Source: Pirellulales bacterium (GTDB lineage Bacteria > Planctomycetota > Planctomycetia > Pirellulales > JACPPG01). Taken from it: a DNA stretch of 64,000 nucleotides. Position 1 is the first letter of the stretch. Each line of letters starts with the position of its first letter. Positions 37,327 to 46,661 of the stretch are shown here, piece by piece. Position numbers and translations under genes: made by a program. Under the pieces are notes generated by a model. That model saw only the letters and a program-made list of their open reading frames with translations, had not been told where the DNA came from and did no database searches. The stretch lies in NCBI GenBank assembly GCA_036499395.1, contig DASYDW010000134.1, positions 1-64,000 on the forward strand. The letters are read 5' to 3'.

Positions 37327-38121
37327 TCAACGGGCGTTATCCGCGCGGGCCAGTACGGCGACGATAACCTGGGCTGCCCCGTCGCGCTTGAGAACCTTGG
37401 CGACTTCGTTAGCGGTGGCACCGGTCGTCAGCACATCGTCGACGACGATAACACATTTGTCCCGCAGATCGAGTTCCGGATGCACACGAAATGCTCCGCG
37501 GACATTCAGCAGCCGCTGTGTGCGCAGCATGGGGCCTTGCTTGCGCGTATTGCGAACGCGGCGCAGGCCACGGTGGTAATACGGAACATCAAGGCGCGCC
37601 GCCAGAGCCGCCGCCACGAGTTCGGCGTTGTTGGCGCGGCGCATTAATCGCCGAGTCCAATGCATCGGTACAGCCAGAACGACATTAGCTTTGAGGTCGT
37701 TGAAGGCTGCCGCGTGCCTATCGGCCAGCAATTGTCCCAGGGCCGCGGCCAGGGCCTCGTGCCCTGGCCCCTTTAACTGCAAGACGCAATCGCGCAGCTG
37801 ATCCGTATACGAACCCAGCGGAATGACGCGATCGAATCGCGGACGGCGATCGTGGCATCCGGCGCAGAAGTGCGCATCGCCGGATGGCAAGGCAACGCCG
37901 CAGTGCGGGCAGCGAAAGGCAGGCTTGCCAATCAATACTGACTGGCACTCATCACACAGCATCGGTCCGGAAGTGAATTCGAAATCGTCGCGCAAACACC
38001 ACACGCAGCGCGGCGGCAGGACCAGGCCCAACAGGGCGCGGGCCGCGCGCGGCGTCCAACTGCGCACGTTGGTTGCATTCACGCGGCGAAGTAAATCCCG
38101 GCTGGCAAACGCGATTCTCAT
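37327..38121 (-). CDS. ComF-family amidophosphoribosyltransferase-like protein
   Basis: 264 aa. The N-terminal zinc-finger part holds four C-x-x-C pairs (C-V-W-C, C-D-E-C, C-P-H-C, C-A-G-C). The C-terminal phosphoribosyltransferase-like domain contains V-P-M-H-W-T-R-R and the PRPP-loop V-I-V-V-D-D-V-L-T-T-G-A-T, closely matching ComF/GntX. ComF is needed for DNA uptake in competent bacteria; the biochemical activity is uncertain and no other com gene is here. ATG 38121 gives the shorter form; 38157 would add 12 residues. Lies just upstream of hemC on the same strand. Confidence 0.85.
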   Translation of the reverse strand: MRIAFASRDLLRRVNATNVRSWTPRAARALLGLVLPPRCVWCLRDDFEFTSGPMLCDECQSVLIGKPAFRCPHCGVALPSGDAHFCAGCHDRRPRFDRVIPLGSYTDQLRDCVLQLKGPGHEALAAALGQLLADRHAAAFNDLKANVVLAVPMHWTRRLMRRANNAELVAAALAARLDVPYYHRGLRRVRNTRKQGPMLRTQRLLNVRGAFRVHPELDLRDKCVIVVDDVLTTGATANEVAKVLKRDGAAQVIVAVLARADNAR

Positions 38122-38277
38122 GGCACCGATCGGTCGTCGATGGTTCCCAGCGAACATTCGGACCAGCCGACGTGTCGTTACAAATTACGCCTAACGACTG
38201 TCAGATTGACCCTAAAAGCGTACCTGCTTATGCTACCCCGTCCGAATTCTGCTGTCTTCTGGCCAGAGAACGTGAAC

Positions 38278-39552
38278 ATGTCATCGGTCGATTCCTTGAG
38301 CCGTCGGGCTGTTTCCGCCGCCAGCCAGCCCATCAGCGAGCTGATGCAGAAGGCGCTTGCGCATCCGGAATTGATCTCGTTGGCGGCCGGCTTCGTCGAC
38401 CAGGTCTCGCTGCCCGTCGATGAAACGGCTCAGGCAATCGCCTCGGTGTTGAAGGATGTCCGCCGGGCGCAGGCGGCCTTGCAGTACGGCACGCCGGCCG
38501 GGCACCTGCCGCTGCGCGAGGCGGTGCTGGCCCAACTTTACGAAAACGACGGCGCCGCCCTGGCCGGGCAACATATCGCGGTCGATCAGGTTCTGATGAC
38601 GGCCGGCAGCAACGAGCTGCTGCATCTGCTGGTCGATACGCTGTGTAATCCCGGCGACATCGTGCTCTGCCCCGAGCCGACGTACTTCGTGTTCCTGGGC
38701 ATTTTGCACAACATCGGTGTCCGACCCGTCGGGGTTGCCGCAGACGAGCGTGGTCTGATTCCCGAGGCGCTCGACGAGGAACTCGCGCGGCTGGACGCGG
38801 CGGGTGAACTGGGACGCGTCAAAGCGCTGTATGTGGTCTCGTATTTCGACAATCCCAGCACCGTGACGCTGGCCGAAGAACGGCGCGGACTGGTCGTCGA
38901 AACGATCAAGCGTTGGTCGCGGCGCGGTACGATTCGCATTATCGAGGATGCCGCTTATCGGGAGCTTCGCTGCGAGGGGGCCGACGTCCCCAGTCTGCGA
39001 TCGTACGATGCCGACGGCGAGACGGTGATCCTGACCGAGACTTTTTCAAAGTCGTTTTCCCCGGGGCTGCGCGTGGGGTGGGGTATCCTGCCGCGCGACC
39101 TGATCGAGCCGGTTGCGAATCAAAAAGGGAATATCGATTTCGGTGCGCCCAACTTCAGTCAGCACGTCATGACGGCGGCCATCGAAGAGGGGCTGCTACG
39201 GCCGCAAGTTCAGAAGCTGCGCAAACACTATTATGCGAAGCTGAACGCGACGCTTGCCGCCTGCGATGAATTTCTCGGGCCGCTGCCGGGCGTTTCTTGG
39301 AATCGTCCGACAGGCGGGATCTATGTTTGGTTGAAGTTGCCCGACGACGTCGAGGCCGGACCGAGCGGCGCGTTGTTCGACCACGCGGTGGAAGAAGGGG
39401 TGCTGTACGTGCCGGGCGAGTACTTTTATCCCGACCCGCAACGACACGGCGCGACAAACATGATCCGGCTGTGTTATGCCGTGCAATCGGTCGAACGCAT
39501 CCGCCGCGGGATCGAGGCGCTGGCCCGAGCGCTGCGGAAGACGATGGGCTGA
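38278..39552 (+). CDS. PLP-dependent aminotransferase, class I/II (MocR/2-aminoadipate type)
   Basis: 424 aa. Starts M-S-S-V-D-S-L-S-R-R; has the N-terminal I-S-L-A-A-G-F segment, a Y-G-T-P-A-G-H-x-P-L-R block, N-P-S-T-V-T-L (the usual N-P-T-G) and the PLP lysine motif E-T-F-S-K-S-F-S-P-G-L-R-V-G-W. The conserved Arg that binds the substrate carboxylate lies in M-I-R-L-C-Y near the end. Closest in style to LysN/2-aminoadipate aminotransferases; the substrate is not decided. The upstream frame to 38140 is not homologous; ATG 38278 lacks a strong ribosome site. Confidence 0.85.
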   Translation: MSSVDSLSRRAVSAASQPISELMQKALAHPELISLAAGFVDQVSLPVDETAQAIASVLKDVRRAQAALQYGTPAGHLPLREAVLAQLYENDGAALAGQHIAVDQVLMTAGSNELLHLLVDTLCNPGDIVLCPEPTYFVFLGILHNIGVRPVGVAADERGLIPEALDEELARLDAAGELGRVKALYVVSYFDNPSTVTLAEERRGLVVETIKRWSRRGTIRIIEDAAYRELRCEGADVPSLRSYDADGETVILTETFSKSFSPGLRVGWGILPRDLIEPVANQKGNIDFGAPNFSQHVMTAAIEEGLLRPQVQKLRKHYYAKLNATLAACDEFLGPLPGVSWNRPTGGIYVWLKLPDDVEAGPSGALFDHAVEEGVLYVPGEYFYPDPQRHGATNMIRLCYAVQSVERIRRGIEALARALRKTMG

Positions 39553-39767
39553 CGGTCTGGCGTGTGGGGCATAAACGTCTTTGCGCGGCACAGGCACTCG
39601 GCGCGTTTCTCCGGGCTTTTTCGCCCATTTCAAATCCGGCTTGGCGGTTAGTCAGCGGCGTTCTATCTTGTGCGCCGCTGGCCGGGTAGTTTTGCTGCCG
39701 GTGCTAGCATGGCGGCGACATGTTCCCCGCCGAGGTCGACGGTTCCCACCTTCCTGCGCGAGTTGCG

Positions 39768-40904
39768 ATGAAAATCCTCGACCGTTACTTGCTGAAGCAG
39801 TTCTTGCACGTGTTCATGATCTGCTTCATCAGCCTGACGGGGCTGTACGTCGTGCTGGACGCGTTCAGCCATCTCGATGATTTTCTGCGCTTCTCGGAAG
39901 ACCAGGGATCGCTGCTCGTCGTGCTGGGCGAATATTACTTTTACAAGTCGATCGGCTTTTTCGAACGGCTGAGCGGTGTCATCTCGCTGATCGCGGCGAT
40001 GTTTACCGTGACCTGGATTCAAAGGCACAACGAGCTGACCGCGCTGATGGCGGCTGGCATTTCGCGGGTGCGCGTCGTCAAGCCGGTGATCATGGCGTGT
40101 GTCACGTTGGCCGTGCTGACGGCCGTTGGGCGCGAGGTGATCATTCCTCGCCTGCGACAACAGTTGAGCCGCGATGCGCGGGATCTGGCCGGAGATCAGG
40201 CGCAACAGTTCCGACCGCGGCACGATAACCAGACCAGCATTCTATTGCGCGGCAACCAGGTGTATGCCAATGAGCAACGGGTCGAGACCCCCAGCTTCTT
40301 GCTGCCGCCGGAATTCAGCGAGTGGGGAACGCAACTCACGGCCGTTAATGCCTTCTATCAGGATCCGCACGAAGGCCGGCCGGGCGGATACCTGCTGGAT
40401 GATGTGAAAGACCCATTGGGCATCGCGACCAAGCCGTCGCTGCGCGTCGGCGAACATGACGTGATCATTACGCCGGTCGATGCCCCGGACTGGCTCAAGC
40501 CGAACCAATGTTTCGTGGTGAGCGATGTCACGTTCGAACAATTGCGGGGTGGGCAGCAGTGGCGGCAATATTCGTCCATTGCCGAAATGGTGACTGGTCT
40601 GAAGAACCCCAGCCTTGATTTCGGCCCGGACGTGCGCGTCGCGGTCCATGTGCGCGTTGTGCAGCCGATGCTGGATGTCACGCTGCTGTTCCTGGGCCTG
40701 CCGCTGGTCTTGTCTCGCGAAAGCCGGAACATGTTTCTGTCGATCGGCATGTGCGTGGGCGTGGTCAGCGTCTACTCGCTGACGGTGCTTTCCTGCCAAT
40801 ACCTGGGCACGGTGTACATGCTTAGCCCGGCGCTGGCGGCGTGGTTGCCGCTGATGGTCTATGTGCCGATCGCGGTCGCGATGTTCGAACGCGCGCGACG
40901 GTAA
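39768..40904 (+). CDS. LptF/LptG family permease
   Basis: 378 aa. Opens M-K-I-L-D-R-Y-L-L-K-Q-F-L, the classical LptF/G start, followed by a membrane helix; two further helices by about residue 125 enclose I-Q-R-H-N-E-L-T-A-L-M-A-A-G-I, the cytoplasmic coupling segment. A large periplasmic domain (about 140-290) precedes three C-terminal helices. In lipopolysaccharide export LptF/G pairs with LptB; no lptB or partner is here. ATG 39720 would add 16 residues that do not fit the family. Confidence 0.9.
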   Translation: MKILDRYLLKQFLHVFMICFISLTGLYVVLDAFSHLDDFLRFSEDQGSLLVVLGEYYFYKSIGFFERLSGVISLIAAMFTVTWIQRHNELTALMAAGISRVRVVKPVIMACVTLAVLTAVGREVIIPRLRQQLSRDARDLAGDQAQQFRPRHDNQTSILLRGNQVYANEQRVETPSFLLPPEFSEWGTQLTAVNAFYQDPHEGRPGGYLLDDVKDPLGIATKPSLRVGEHDVIITPVDAPDWLKPNQCFVVSDVTFEQLRGGQQWRQYSSIAEMVTGLKNPSLDFGPDVRVAVHVRVVQPMLDVTLLFLGLPLVLSRESRNMFLSIGMCVGVVSVYSLTVLSCQYLGTVYMLSPALAAWLPLMVYVPIAVAMFERARR

Positions 40905-41003
40905 AATGAAAGAGGCCCGGCGACCGGCAGGGTCCTTGTGCGCACTCCGCGTCATTCGTACGTTGGCATCGGCAAAACTCCCTGCAGGCGAGGAGGGATT
41001 GGC

Positions 41004-42686
41004 ATGTCGGGTGAAACACCCATTCCCTGGATCGAAGGTCTGACGATCGGCCAGGTACTTCTGCGCACGGCGCGCGCGTATCCGGATCGTGATGCACTCG
41101 TGTTTCCTGGACTCGGCGTGCGATTCACTTTCGCCGATTTTCTGGCCGAGGTCGATCGCGCGGCGCGTGGTCTGGTGGCGCTGGGTATCCGACGGGGCGA
41201 ACATGTCGCGATCTGGGCCACTAACGTACCGGAATGGGTGATCCTGCAATTCGCCACGGCACGAATCGGCGCGGTGCTGGTGACGATCAATCCGGCCTAT
41301 CGCCCCTTTGAACTGGAGTACGTACTGCGGCAGAGCGATGCGGTGGCGCTGTTCCTGGTCGACCGGTTCAAGTCGTCTGATTATTTCGCCATGCTGGCCG
41401 AGGTTTGTCCGGAACTGGCGACGTTCGAGGGTGGATCGCCAGGCGGAAGTTTGCCGAGCGACCGTTTTCCTAAGTTGCGATCGGTCGTGGCGCTGAAAGG
41501 GGAGACGCCCCGCGGTGCAATTTCCTGGGAATCAATGCTCAATGGCGCCGATGCGGCGACTGACCTGGTGGCCCTCGGCGAGCAACTGTTCCCGACGGAT
41601 CCGATTAACATTCAATACACCTCAGGTACGACCGGCTTTCCGAAGGCGGCCACGCTGAGCCATCGGAATTTGCTCTACAACGCCTTTTACGTGGGGGCGT
41701 GTCAGCGGCTGAGCGAGCGCGACCGGATTTGCATTCCGGTGCCGTTCTATCATTGCTTCGGCTGCGTGCTGGCGAACATGTGTTCGATCGTTTATGGCTC
41801 GGCGATGATCGCGCCGGCCGAGTCGTTTGATCCCGGCGCGACGCTGGCGGCGATCGAAAAAGAGCGCGCTACGGTGCTGTATGGCGTGCCGACCATGTTC
41901 ATTGCGCAATTGCAGCACGAAAGTTTCGCCGGCCGGGATTTGTCCAGCCTGCGCACGGGCATCATGTCGGGCAGCCCCTGCCCGATCGAGGTCATGCGAC
42001 AAGTCGTGGACCGGATGGGCGCGCGGGAGATTACGATCGCCTACGGTCAGACCGAAGCGTCGCCCGTGATCACGCAGACGCGATTTGACGATCCTATGGA
42101 GCTGCGAGTCGAAACCGTCGGCCGGCCGCTGCCGGGGGTCGAGGTCAAGCTGATCGACGCGGCCGACGGTCGCGCGCTCGGCGATAACGAGCAAGGAGAA
42201 CTCTGTGCGCGCGGGCATGTCGTCATGCTCGGCTACTACAACAATCCCGAGGCCACGGCCAAGGCGATTGACGCCGAGGGATGGCTGCACACCGGGGATC
42301 TGGCGGTTCGGCAATCGAACGGCTACTACCGCATCACGGGCCGTATCAAGGACATGGTCATTCGCGGCGGCGAAAACATTTATCCACGCGAGATCGAGGA
42401 ATTCCTTTTCACGCACCCTGCGGTGGAACAGGCAAGCGTGGTCGGCGTGCCGGATCCTAAATACGTGGAAGAGCTGTGTGCGTGGATCAAGCTCAAAGCG
42501 GGGGCGGGCTTAAGCGAGAGCGAAGTGCGGGACTTCTGCCGCGGCAAACTGGCGCATTACAAGGTGCCGCGCTACGTGCGGTTCGTCGAAGTCTTTCCGC
42601 AGACGGTCACCGGCAAGATCCAGAAATTCAAAATCCGCGAAACTATGATCGCCGAGCTAGGGCTGACGCAGGCCGAGACTGCGTGA
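41004..42686 (+). CDS. Acyl-CoA synthetase (AMP-forming)
   Basis: 560 aa. ANL-family motifs: Y-T-S-G-T-T-G-F-P-K-A-A (P-loop, near residue 205), Y-G-Q-T-E-A-S-P, the hinge region W-L-H-T-G-D, G-G-E-N-I-Y-P-R-E-I and the C-terminal T-G-K-I-Q-K lysine. It activates a carboxylic acid to an acyl-AMP, then acyl-CoA; size and motifs fit medium/long-chain FadD-like enzymes. GGAGGG seven bases before ATG 41004 decides the start. About 100 bases after the permease gene. Confidence 0.93.
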   Translation: MSGETPIPWIEGLTIGQVLLRTARAYPDRDALVFPGLGVRFTFADFLAEVDRAARGLVALGIRRGEHVAIWATNVPEWVILQFATARIGAVLVTINPAYRPFELEYVLRQSDAVALFLVDRFKSSDYFAMLAEVCPELATFEGGSPGGSLPSDRFPKLRSVVALKGETPRGAISWESMLNGADAATDLVALGEQLFPTDPINIQYTSGTTGFPKAATLSHRNLLYNAFYVGACQRLSERDRICIPVPFYHCFGCVLANMCSIVYGSAMIAPAESFDPGATLAAIEKERATVLYGVPTMFIAQLQHESFAGRDLSSLRTGIMSGSPCPIEVMRQVVDRMGAREITIAYGQTEASPVITQTRFDDPMELRVETVGRPLPGVEVKLIDAADGRALGDNEQGELCARGHVVMLGYYNNPEATAKAIDAEGWLHTGDLAVRQSNGYYRITGRIKDMVIRGGENIYPREIEEFLFTHPAVEQASVVGVPDPKYVEELCAWIKLKAGAGLSESEVRDFCRGKLAHYKVPRYVRFVEVFPQTVTGKIQKFKIRETMIAELGLTQAETA

Positions 42687-42726
42687 GGCGTGCCGCACGA
42701 GCGCGCGTAGAAACTCAACAGCGCGC

Positions 42727-42764
42727 AAAAAAAGAGGGAGGATGCCAAGGCATGCCTCCCTCTT
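42727..42764 (-). terminator. Intrinsic terminator of the 41-aa lipoprotein gene
   Basis: AAGAGGGAGG (42732-42741) pairs with CCTCCCTCTT (42755-42764), extended by ATGCC/GGCAT with one bulge. On the minus strand the stem is followed by a run of seven T (A at 42727-42733). It is a strong terminator for minus-strand transcription only. Confidence 0.85.
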
Positions 42765-42851
42765 GCGAAATTCTCGCTAATGCTCGCCCCCCTCGTGGAA
42801 AACCACGCCGTGGCGAACCACGGTTATCGGACGAGTTCTGCTCTTAGCGGA

Positions 42852-42977
42852 CTACTTGGGGGCTTCAGCCGGAGGAGCTGCGGGAGCAGGCGTTGTGGCG
42901 GGCTTCTTCTGCTCGCCACAGCCAATGATGGCAACGCCCAGACCCAGGATCGCTACGAAGGCGAACAACTGTCTCAT
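42852..42977 (-). CDS. Very small lipoprotein
   Basis: 41 aa. M-R-Q-L-F-A-F-V-A-I-L-G-L-G signal ends in lipobox A-I-I-G-C (Cys 20), then G-E-Q-K-K and a Pro/Ala/Thr-rich tail. After processing only about 22 residues remain, tethered by lipid. The ribosome site AGGAGAG and the terminator at 42727-42764 show this is a real transcription unit. No family recognised. The open frame extends to 43118 but the start is decided by the ribosome site. Confidence 0.8.
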   Translation of the reverse strand: MRQLFAFVAILGLGVAIIGCGEQKKPATTPAPAAPPAEAPK

Positions 42978-43355
42978 CGATATCTCTCCTTTTGAAAAAC
43001 GTACTCGATCTACCCCGCGCGTCGGTATAGGTCCGAAACGCACGCCGGCGATCGCTCTACCCATTCCTCGCACGCACACGCGACGCCGCTTTGAGGCAGA
43101 ACACACTTGCCGACGCAAGAGTGTTCCGACGCCGCATCCAGATTCGCTCTTCTTTCACGCCACTTGGTCGTTTACTGACCTTCGCGGTGGCCGCATTGTA
43201 TGAGCTTTTCGCGGCGGCTGGCAAGTACTAGAGAACGTGCCGCGTGGGTTTTTGCCCGGTCACGTGCGAAGCGAGACGATATATCCGGTGTACAGAGCAA
43301 AGTGCCCCAGCACGCAGACGTGTCGTGTGCGGCTTAGTTAAAGATTGCCGGAAAA
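42978..43355. other. Intergenic spacer, nothing found
   Basis: 378 bases between the small lipoprotein gene and the rhomboid gene. No gene or clear hairpin on either strand. Confidence 0.5.
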
Positions 43356-44279
43356 TCAGCGGCGCAGCCCACGCCAGGCGTACGGTGCGTATGCCGCAAG
43401 AATACCCGTGACGAGCCCCACGGCATGCACCCCATTGGCGATGTTGCTCATGGCAGGTGTAAAGCAAAGAAAAAACCAAAATAACATCATCATTACCGTG
43501 CCGGAGCTCAGCAGAAATCCGGACGTTGGATCGAGGCGCCCGCGAATCCAGATGTAACCGAACAGCCCGTAAGCAACGCCCGACATGCCACCGAAGTAAG
43601 GAGGCATGCCGCGATGCGCGTCCCAAAAGTATTCGCCTAGGTTTGAGAGCACCGCGATGAGTACGACCAGGCCGGCCGTGCGCAGGGAGCCGATGCGAAA
43701 TTCTACCAGCGAACCCAGATCGAACGTCGCGAACATATTGAAGAGCAGATGCACCGCGCTCATGTGGATGAAGATCGGCGTAATTAATCGCCACCACTCG
43801 CCGCGTAGCGTGACCGACAGCGTTAAGAAGCTCAGCTGGTTGCCAAACACCACGGGGGGCGTGATCCACAGCTCGGAAAGCTTGACGATGTTGGACGCCG
43901 GAGCGCCGAAGCCCATGAAGAGCGCGACGCCGCAACTGATTGACACGAGCGCCACGGTGATCGGACGCCGTCCGCCGCCGCGATTGTCCCACCGGCTGCG
44001 CATGTCGATCGCGTTCTTGCGATATTGTCGCTCTTGAGCGGCATTAGCACGCTCGAGAGCGCGGGCCTGGCGGGCCGCCTCGTCATAGCGCGGGTCGGCA
44101 GGATTTTTCACGAACTCTTCGAGTGCCGTCTGGGCCTGGGTCCGCTGGTCTTCCTCGTAGACCCAGATCGCGGATCCCGAGTCCTGGACATCGACGCGGC
44201 TGCGAATGCCGAGGGTCAGCAGATAGTCGGCCAGGCGCTGTGCATCGCGGCCCTGAGGAACGGTCCCGATTTGCCGCAT
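43356..44279 (-). CDS. Rhomboid-family intramembrane serine protease
   Basis: 307 aa. An N-terminal cytoplasmic domain (about 60 residues, like the GlpG N domain) and a coiled linker precede about six helices. Catalytic features: G-x-S-G at residues 231-234 (Ser 233) and N-G-V-H-A-V-G (His 285), plus the H-L-L-F-N oxyanion-side motif near 177. Rhomboids cut substrate membrane helices. Length matches GlpG (about 276) plus a longer linker. No substrate is evident. Confidence 0.92.
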   Translation of the reverse strand: MRQIGTVPQGRDAQRLADYLLTLGIRSRVDVQDSGSAIWVYEEDQRTQAQTALEEFVKNPADPRYDEAARQARALERANAAQERQYRKNAIDMRSRWDNRGGGRRPITVALVSISCGVALFMGFGAPASNIVKLSELWITPPVVFGNQLSFLTLSVTLRGEWWRLITPIFIHMSAVHLLFNMFATFDLGSLVEFRIGSLRTAGLVVLIAVLSNLGEYFWDAHRGMPPYFGGMSGVAYGLFGYIWIRGRLDPTSGFLLSSGTVMMMLFWFFLCFTPAMSNIANGVHAVGLVTGILAAYAPYAWRGLRR

Positions 44280-44436
44280 GCCTGCTTCCCATATGGACCA
44301 CGCCGTGAATAGAAATCGCGGCGGTTAGTTCCCTGAGCCCCCGAACGACCTCAAGGCTACCCGGCCGATGCGGTCAGTCCAAGGGGTGGGGCTTTGCAGA
44401 CTGGGAGCGGCAAGGTTGAAAACCTGTGGCTATTCT

Positions 44437-44505
44437 TCTGTAGCTGGCCTCTTCGAGGCCGGGCCGCAAAATTGGCGCTCCGCGGTCACAGACCCCAGCT
44501 ACAGA
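44437..44505. repeat. Nested inverted repeat, possibly a dispersed hairpin element
   Basis: TCTGTAGCTGG (44437-44447) and CCAGCTACAGA (44495-44505) are perfect 11-bp arms. Overlapping the left arm, GGCCTC-TTC-GAGGCC (44446-44460) forms another hairpin. The size and symmetry resemble REP/BIME-like intergenic elements. Confidence 0.55.
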
Positions 44506-44542
44506 CTTTGCGGTTCGCCAAGCGGGCTAGTTATGTCGCTGG

Positions 44543-44600
44543 CGAGAAGAAGAAAAACCCGTGCTGGGCGAGCGACTTGCGCCACTCACCCAAGCACGGG
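44543..44600 (-). terminator. Terminator-like hairpin
   Basis: CCCGTGCTGGG at 44558-44568 pairs with CCCAAGCACGGG at 44589-44600, one A bulged, and the stem continues by three more pairs after one mismatch. On the minus strand it is followed by TTTTTCTTCTTC. It is 500 bases past the DUF1501 gene, which may be its source. Confidence 0.6.
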
Positions 44601-45097
44601 CATTCTTCTGGCTAGGCGGAAGCCAGTCGAACCTTGAATATCGCGTCGAGCGCTTGCGATGCGTCGCGCGAATTTACTTGTCGTGGTAGATCAGCGGTCC
44701 AGATTCGCCCCTGTTGCGGTAACTGCGGTCCTGCAGTGTTCGAACGTCGCCGCGGTCGATTCGCGACGGCGATGGATTGCCCCCAGGCGATTCGCGCCAC
44801 AGTTCCTTGTGGCGGGAGAAAAGGTGCCCCAGCCAAGCGCATTGCTAGCGATGTCCCACTGAGCAACCGGGATGCCAGTTACCGAGAGGCATTGGGGCCG
44901 ATGCCAGCCGGGCGACCGCAACTAGCTATTGGGAAAGAGATTACGGACCTGTCATAAAATGATAAATCCGCGCGGATGCCGAAATGATGCCCGGGAGATT
45001 GCCCGCAATTTCGACCGCTTACGCTTTAGAAATGGGCACGCGCGGCCTTCGCGAGGGGGACGTAGAGCGGTGTGCGGCACGCTTCGATTGCCGCCGC

Positions 45098-46447
45098 TTA
45101 GACCAGCAGTTCGCCCATCACGTCGCCGTGCGGGACGAGCCGATGCGGCCGCTGGAACTGGTCATGAATGAACATGCCCGAGTCGATTCCCAGCACGTGA
45201 TAGATCGTGGCGATGCAGTCGCCGGGGGTCATGGCATTGCGGGCCGGGAAGGCGCCGATTTTGTCGCTGGCCCCGTAGACGAAGCCGGGCTTGAAGCCAC
45301 CGCCCGCCAGAAAAACGCTGTAGCAGAAATTCCAGTGATCGCGGCCGGCGTTGTTGGCGTTGATCTTCGGCGTGCGGCCAAAGTCGCCCAGCACCGCGAC
45401 GAGCGTGCGGTCGAGCAGTCCGCGATCGGCCAGGTCCGTGATCAGGCTCGTGCAAGCTCCATCGAATTGCGGTAGCAGAATATCTTTCAACTTTTGGAAG
45501 TTGCCGCCGTGGGTATCCCACGTGGCATTGGCGTCGGGCGCCCAGGAGATCGTTACCAGGCGCGTACCGGCCTCGATCATGCGTCGCGCGAGCAGCACGC
45601 TTTGGCCATAGATGTTGCGGCCGTAACTGTCGCGAACGCTATCGGGTTCAGCCGAGAGGCGAAAAGCCTGTTGCGTCGTTTCCGAGGTCAATAGATCGAG
45701 CGCCCGCTGCTGAAACCGATCGAGCGAATCTTGCGCCGAGCGACCCGGGCCGGAAAAGCGCTGATCGACTTCGGAGAGCAACGACCGTCGGGCGGCCAAT
45801 CGTTCGAGCGACACGTCGGCCAGAAGCGTCAGCTCGGGCACTGCAAAATCGGCCGCGTTCGGATCGCGCAGCACAAACAGCGGATCGAACGACCGCCCCA
45901 ACAGTCCGCCGAAAAAGCCCGGCTGCGGCGGACCGCCGGCCCCTTCCTTCGTAATGTAGGGCAACGTGATGTGCGGGACGATTTGCCGCTGGGGCGGGCG
46001 CAGCATCGCCAATACCGAACCGGGCGAAGGATTATCGGTCGGCAAAGTGCCGCCGCCGATTTCGCCTCGATCGTGTCCGGTGAGCGACGTGTACACGGCC
46101 GCGGCATGTGCGTTGTTGACGCTGTGATGCATCGAGCGGATCAACGTCGCGCGATGCATTTGCGTGGCCAGGCGCGGGAGATGTTCCGAGAACTGAACGC
46201 CTGGCAGGGTGGTCGCGATTGGTTGGAATTCGCCGCGAATGCCGTCGGGTGCCTCGGGCTTCATGTCCCACATGTCGAGATGGCTGGGACCGCCGTTCAA
46301 GAAGATGATGATGCACGAGTCCGCGCGGGGCGTCAGGCCGGCTGCCGAAGCGTTGGCCTCGGCGCGCAGCAAGCGCGGCAACGAGACACCGGCCAGCCCA
46401 AGGCCACCGATCTGAAGCATCTGCCGGCGCGAGAACATCCGTGACAT
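45098..46447 (-). CDS. DUF1501 family protein, Tat-exported
   Basis: 449 aa. Twin-arginine signal S-R-R-Q-M-L-Q-I-G-G, then the DUF1501 block C-I-I-I-F-L-N-G-G-P-S-H-L-D-M-W-D-M-K-P. Later come R-S-M-H-H-S-V-N-N-A-H, W-D-T-H-G-G-N-F, and G-D-F-G-R-T-P-K-I-N near the end. The family is related to alkaline-phosphatase-like sulfatases and occurs in large numbers in planctomycetes; the reaction is not established. It is usually paired with a DUF1553/DUF1549 protein, which is absent here. The last 30 residues fit the family. Confidence 0.9.
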   Translation of the reverse strand: MSRMFSRRQMLQIGGLGLAGVSLPRLLRAEANASAAGLTPRADSCIIIFLNGGPSHLDMWDMKPEAPDGIRGEFQPIATTLPGVQFSEHLPRLATQMHRATLIRSMHHSVNNAHAAAVYTSLTGHDRGEIGGGTLPTDNPSPGSVLAMLRPPQRQIVPHITLPYITKEGAGGPPQPGFFGGLLGRSFDPLFVLRDPNAADFAVPELTLLADVSLERLAARRSLLSEVDQRFSGPGRSAQDSLDRFQQRALDLLTSETTQQAFRLSAEPDSVRDSYGRNIYGQSVLLARRMIEAGTRLVTISWAPDANATWDTHGGNFQKLKDILLPQFDGACTSLITDLADRGLLDRTLVAVLGDFGRTPKINANNAGRDHWNFCYSVFLAGGGFKPGFVYGASDKIGAFPARNAMTPGDCIATIYHVLGIDSGMFIHDQFQRPHRLVPHGDVMGELLV

Positions 46448-46562
46448 GGCGTGCGTGCGTCCGCGGTGACAGGGTGGGAAACGTCGGGCAGGGTCCCGTC
46501 AGTGTAAGCCAATCGCGCCCGAGGGGCAACGAAATCGTGGCCGTTCGGTACCCCGCGCATGG

Positions 46563-46661
46563 CTAGGTCGAGGTATCGCTGAACAACAGTTTTGCGACAG
46601 CCCAGATCGGAATCAGCAGGAAGAACAGCACGATCAACACACCCATCAGCGACGAGAACAT
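46563..46661 (-). CDS. 32-residue membrane peptide
   Basis: Sequence starts M-F-S-S-L-M-G-V-L-I-V-L-F and is one continuous hydrophobic helix, ending with K-L-L-F-S-D-T-S-T. The ribosome site AGGAGG lies eight bases before ATG 46661, and the stop TAG follows directly. Too short for most gene callers. Role unknown; single-helix peptides often adjust a larger membrane complex or act as toxins. It stands alone between the DUF1501 gene and the acyltransferase, on the minus strand. Confidence 0.7.
   Translation of the reverse strand: MFSSLMGVLIVLFFLLIPIWAVAKLLFSDTST

Larger units (their letters stand above)
44280..45097. other. Gene-poor region with stacked inverted repeats
   Basis: About 820 bases. 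It holds the nested repeat at 44437-44505, a terminator-like stem at 44558-44600 and a short stem AGGTT/AACCT at 44413-44425. Frames at 44612-44866 and 44691-44921 (minus) lack ribosome sites and a recognisable product. Confidence 0.5.

Noticed and set aside
44612..44921. Overlapping minus-strand frames upstream of the terminator-like stem
   Set aside because: No ribosome site and no recognisable product; kept only as an unexplained gap.
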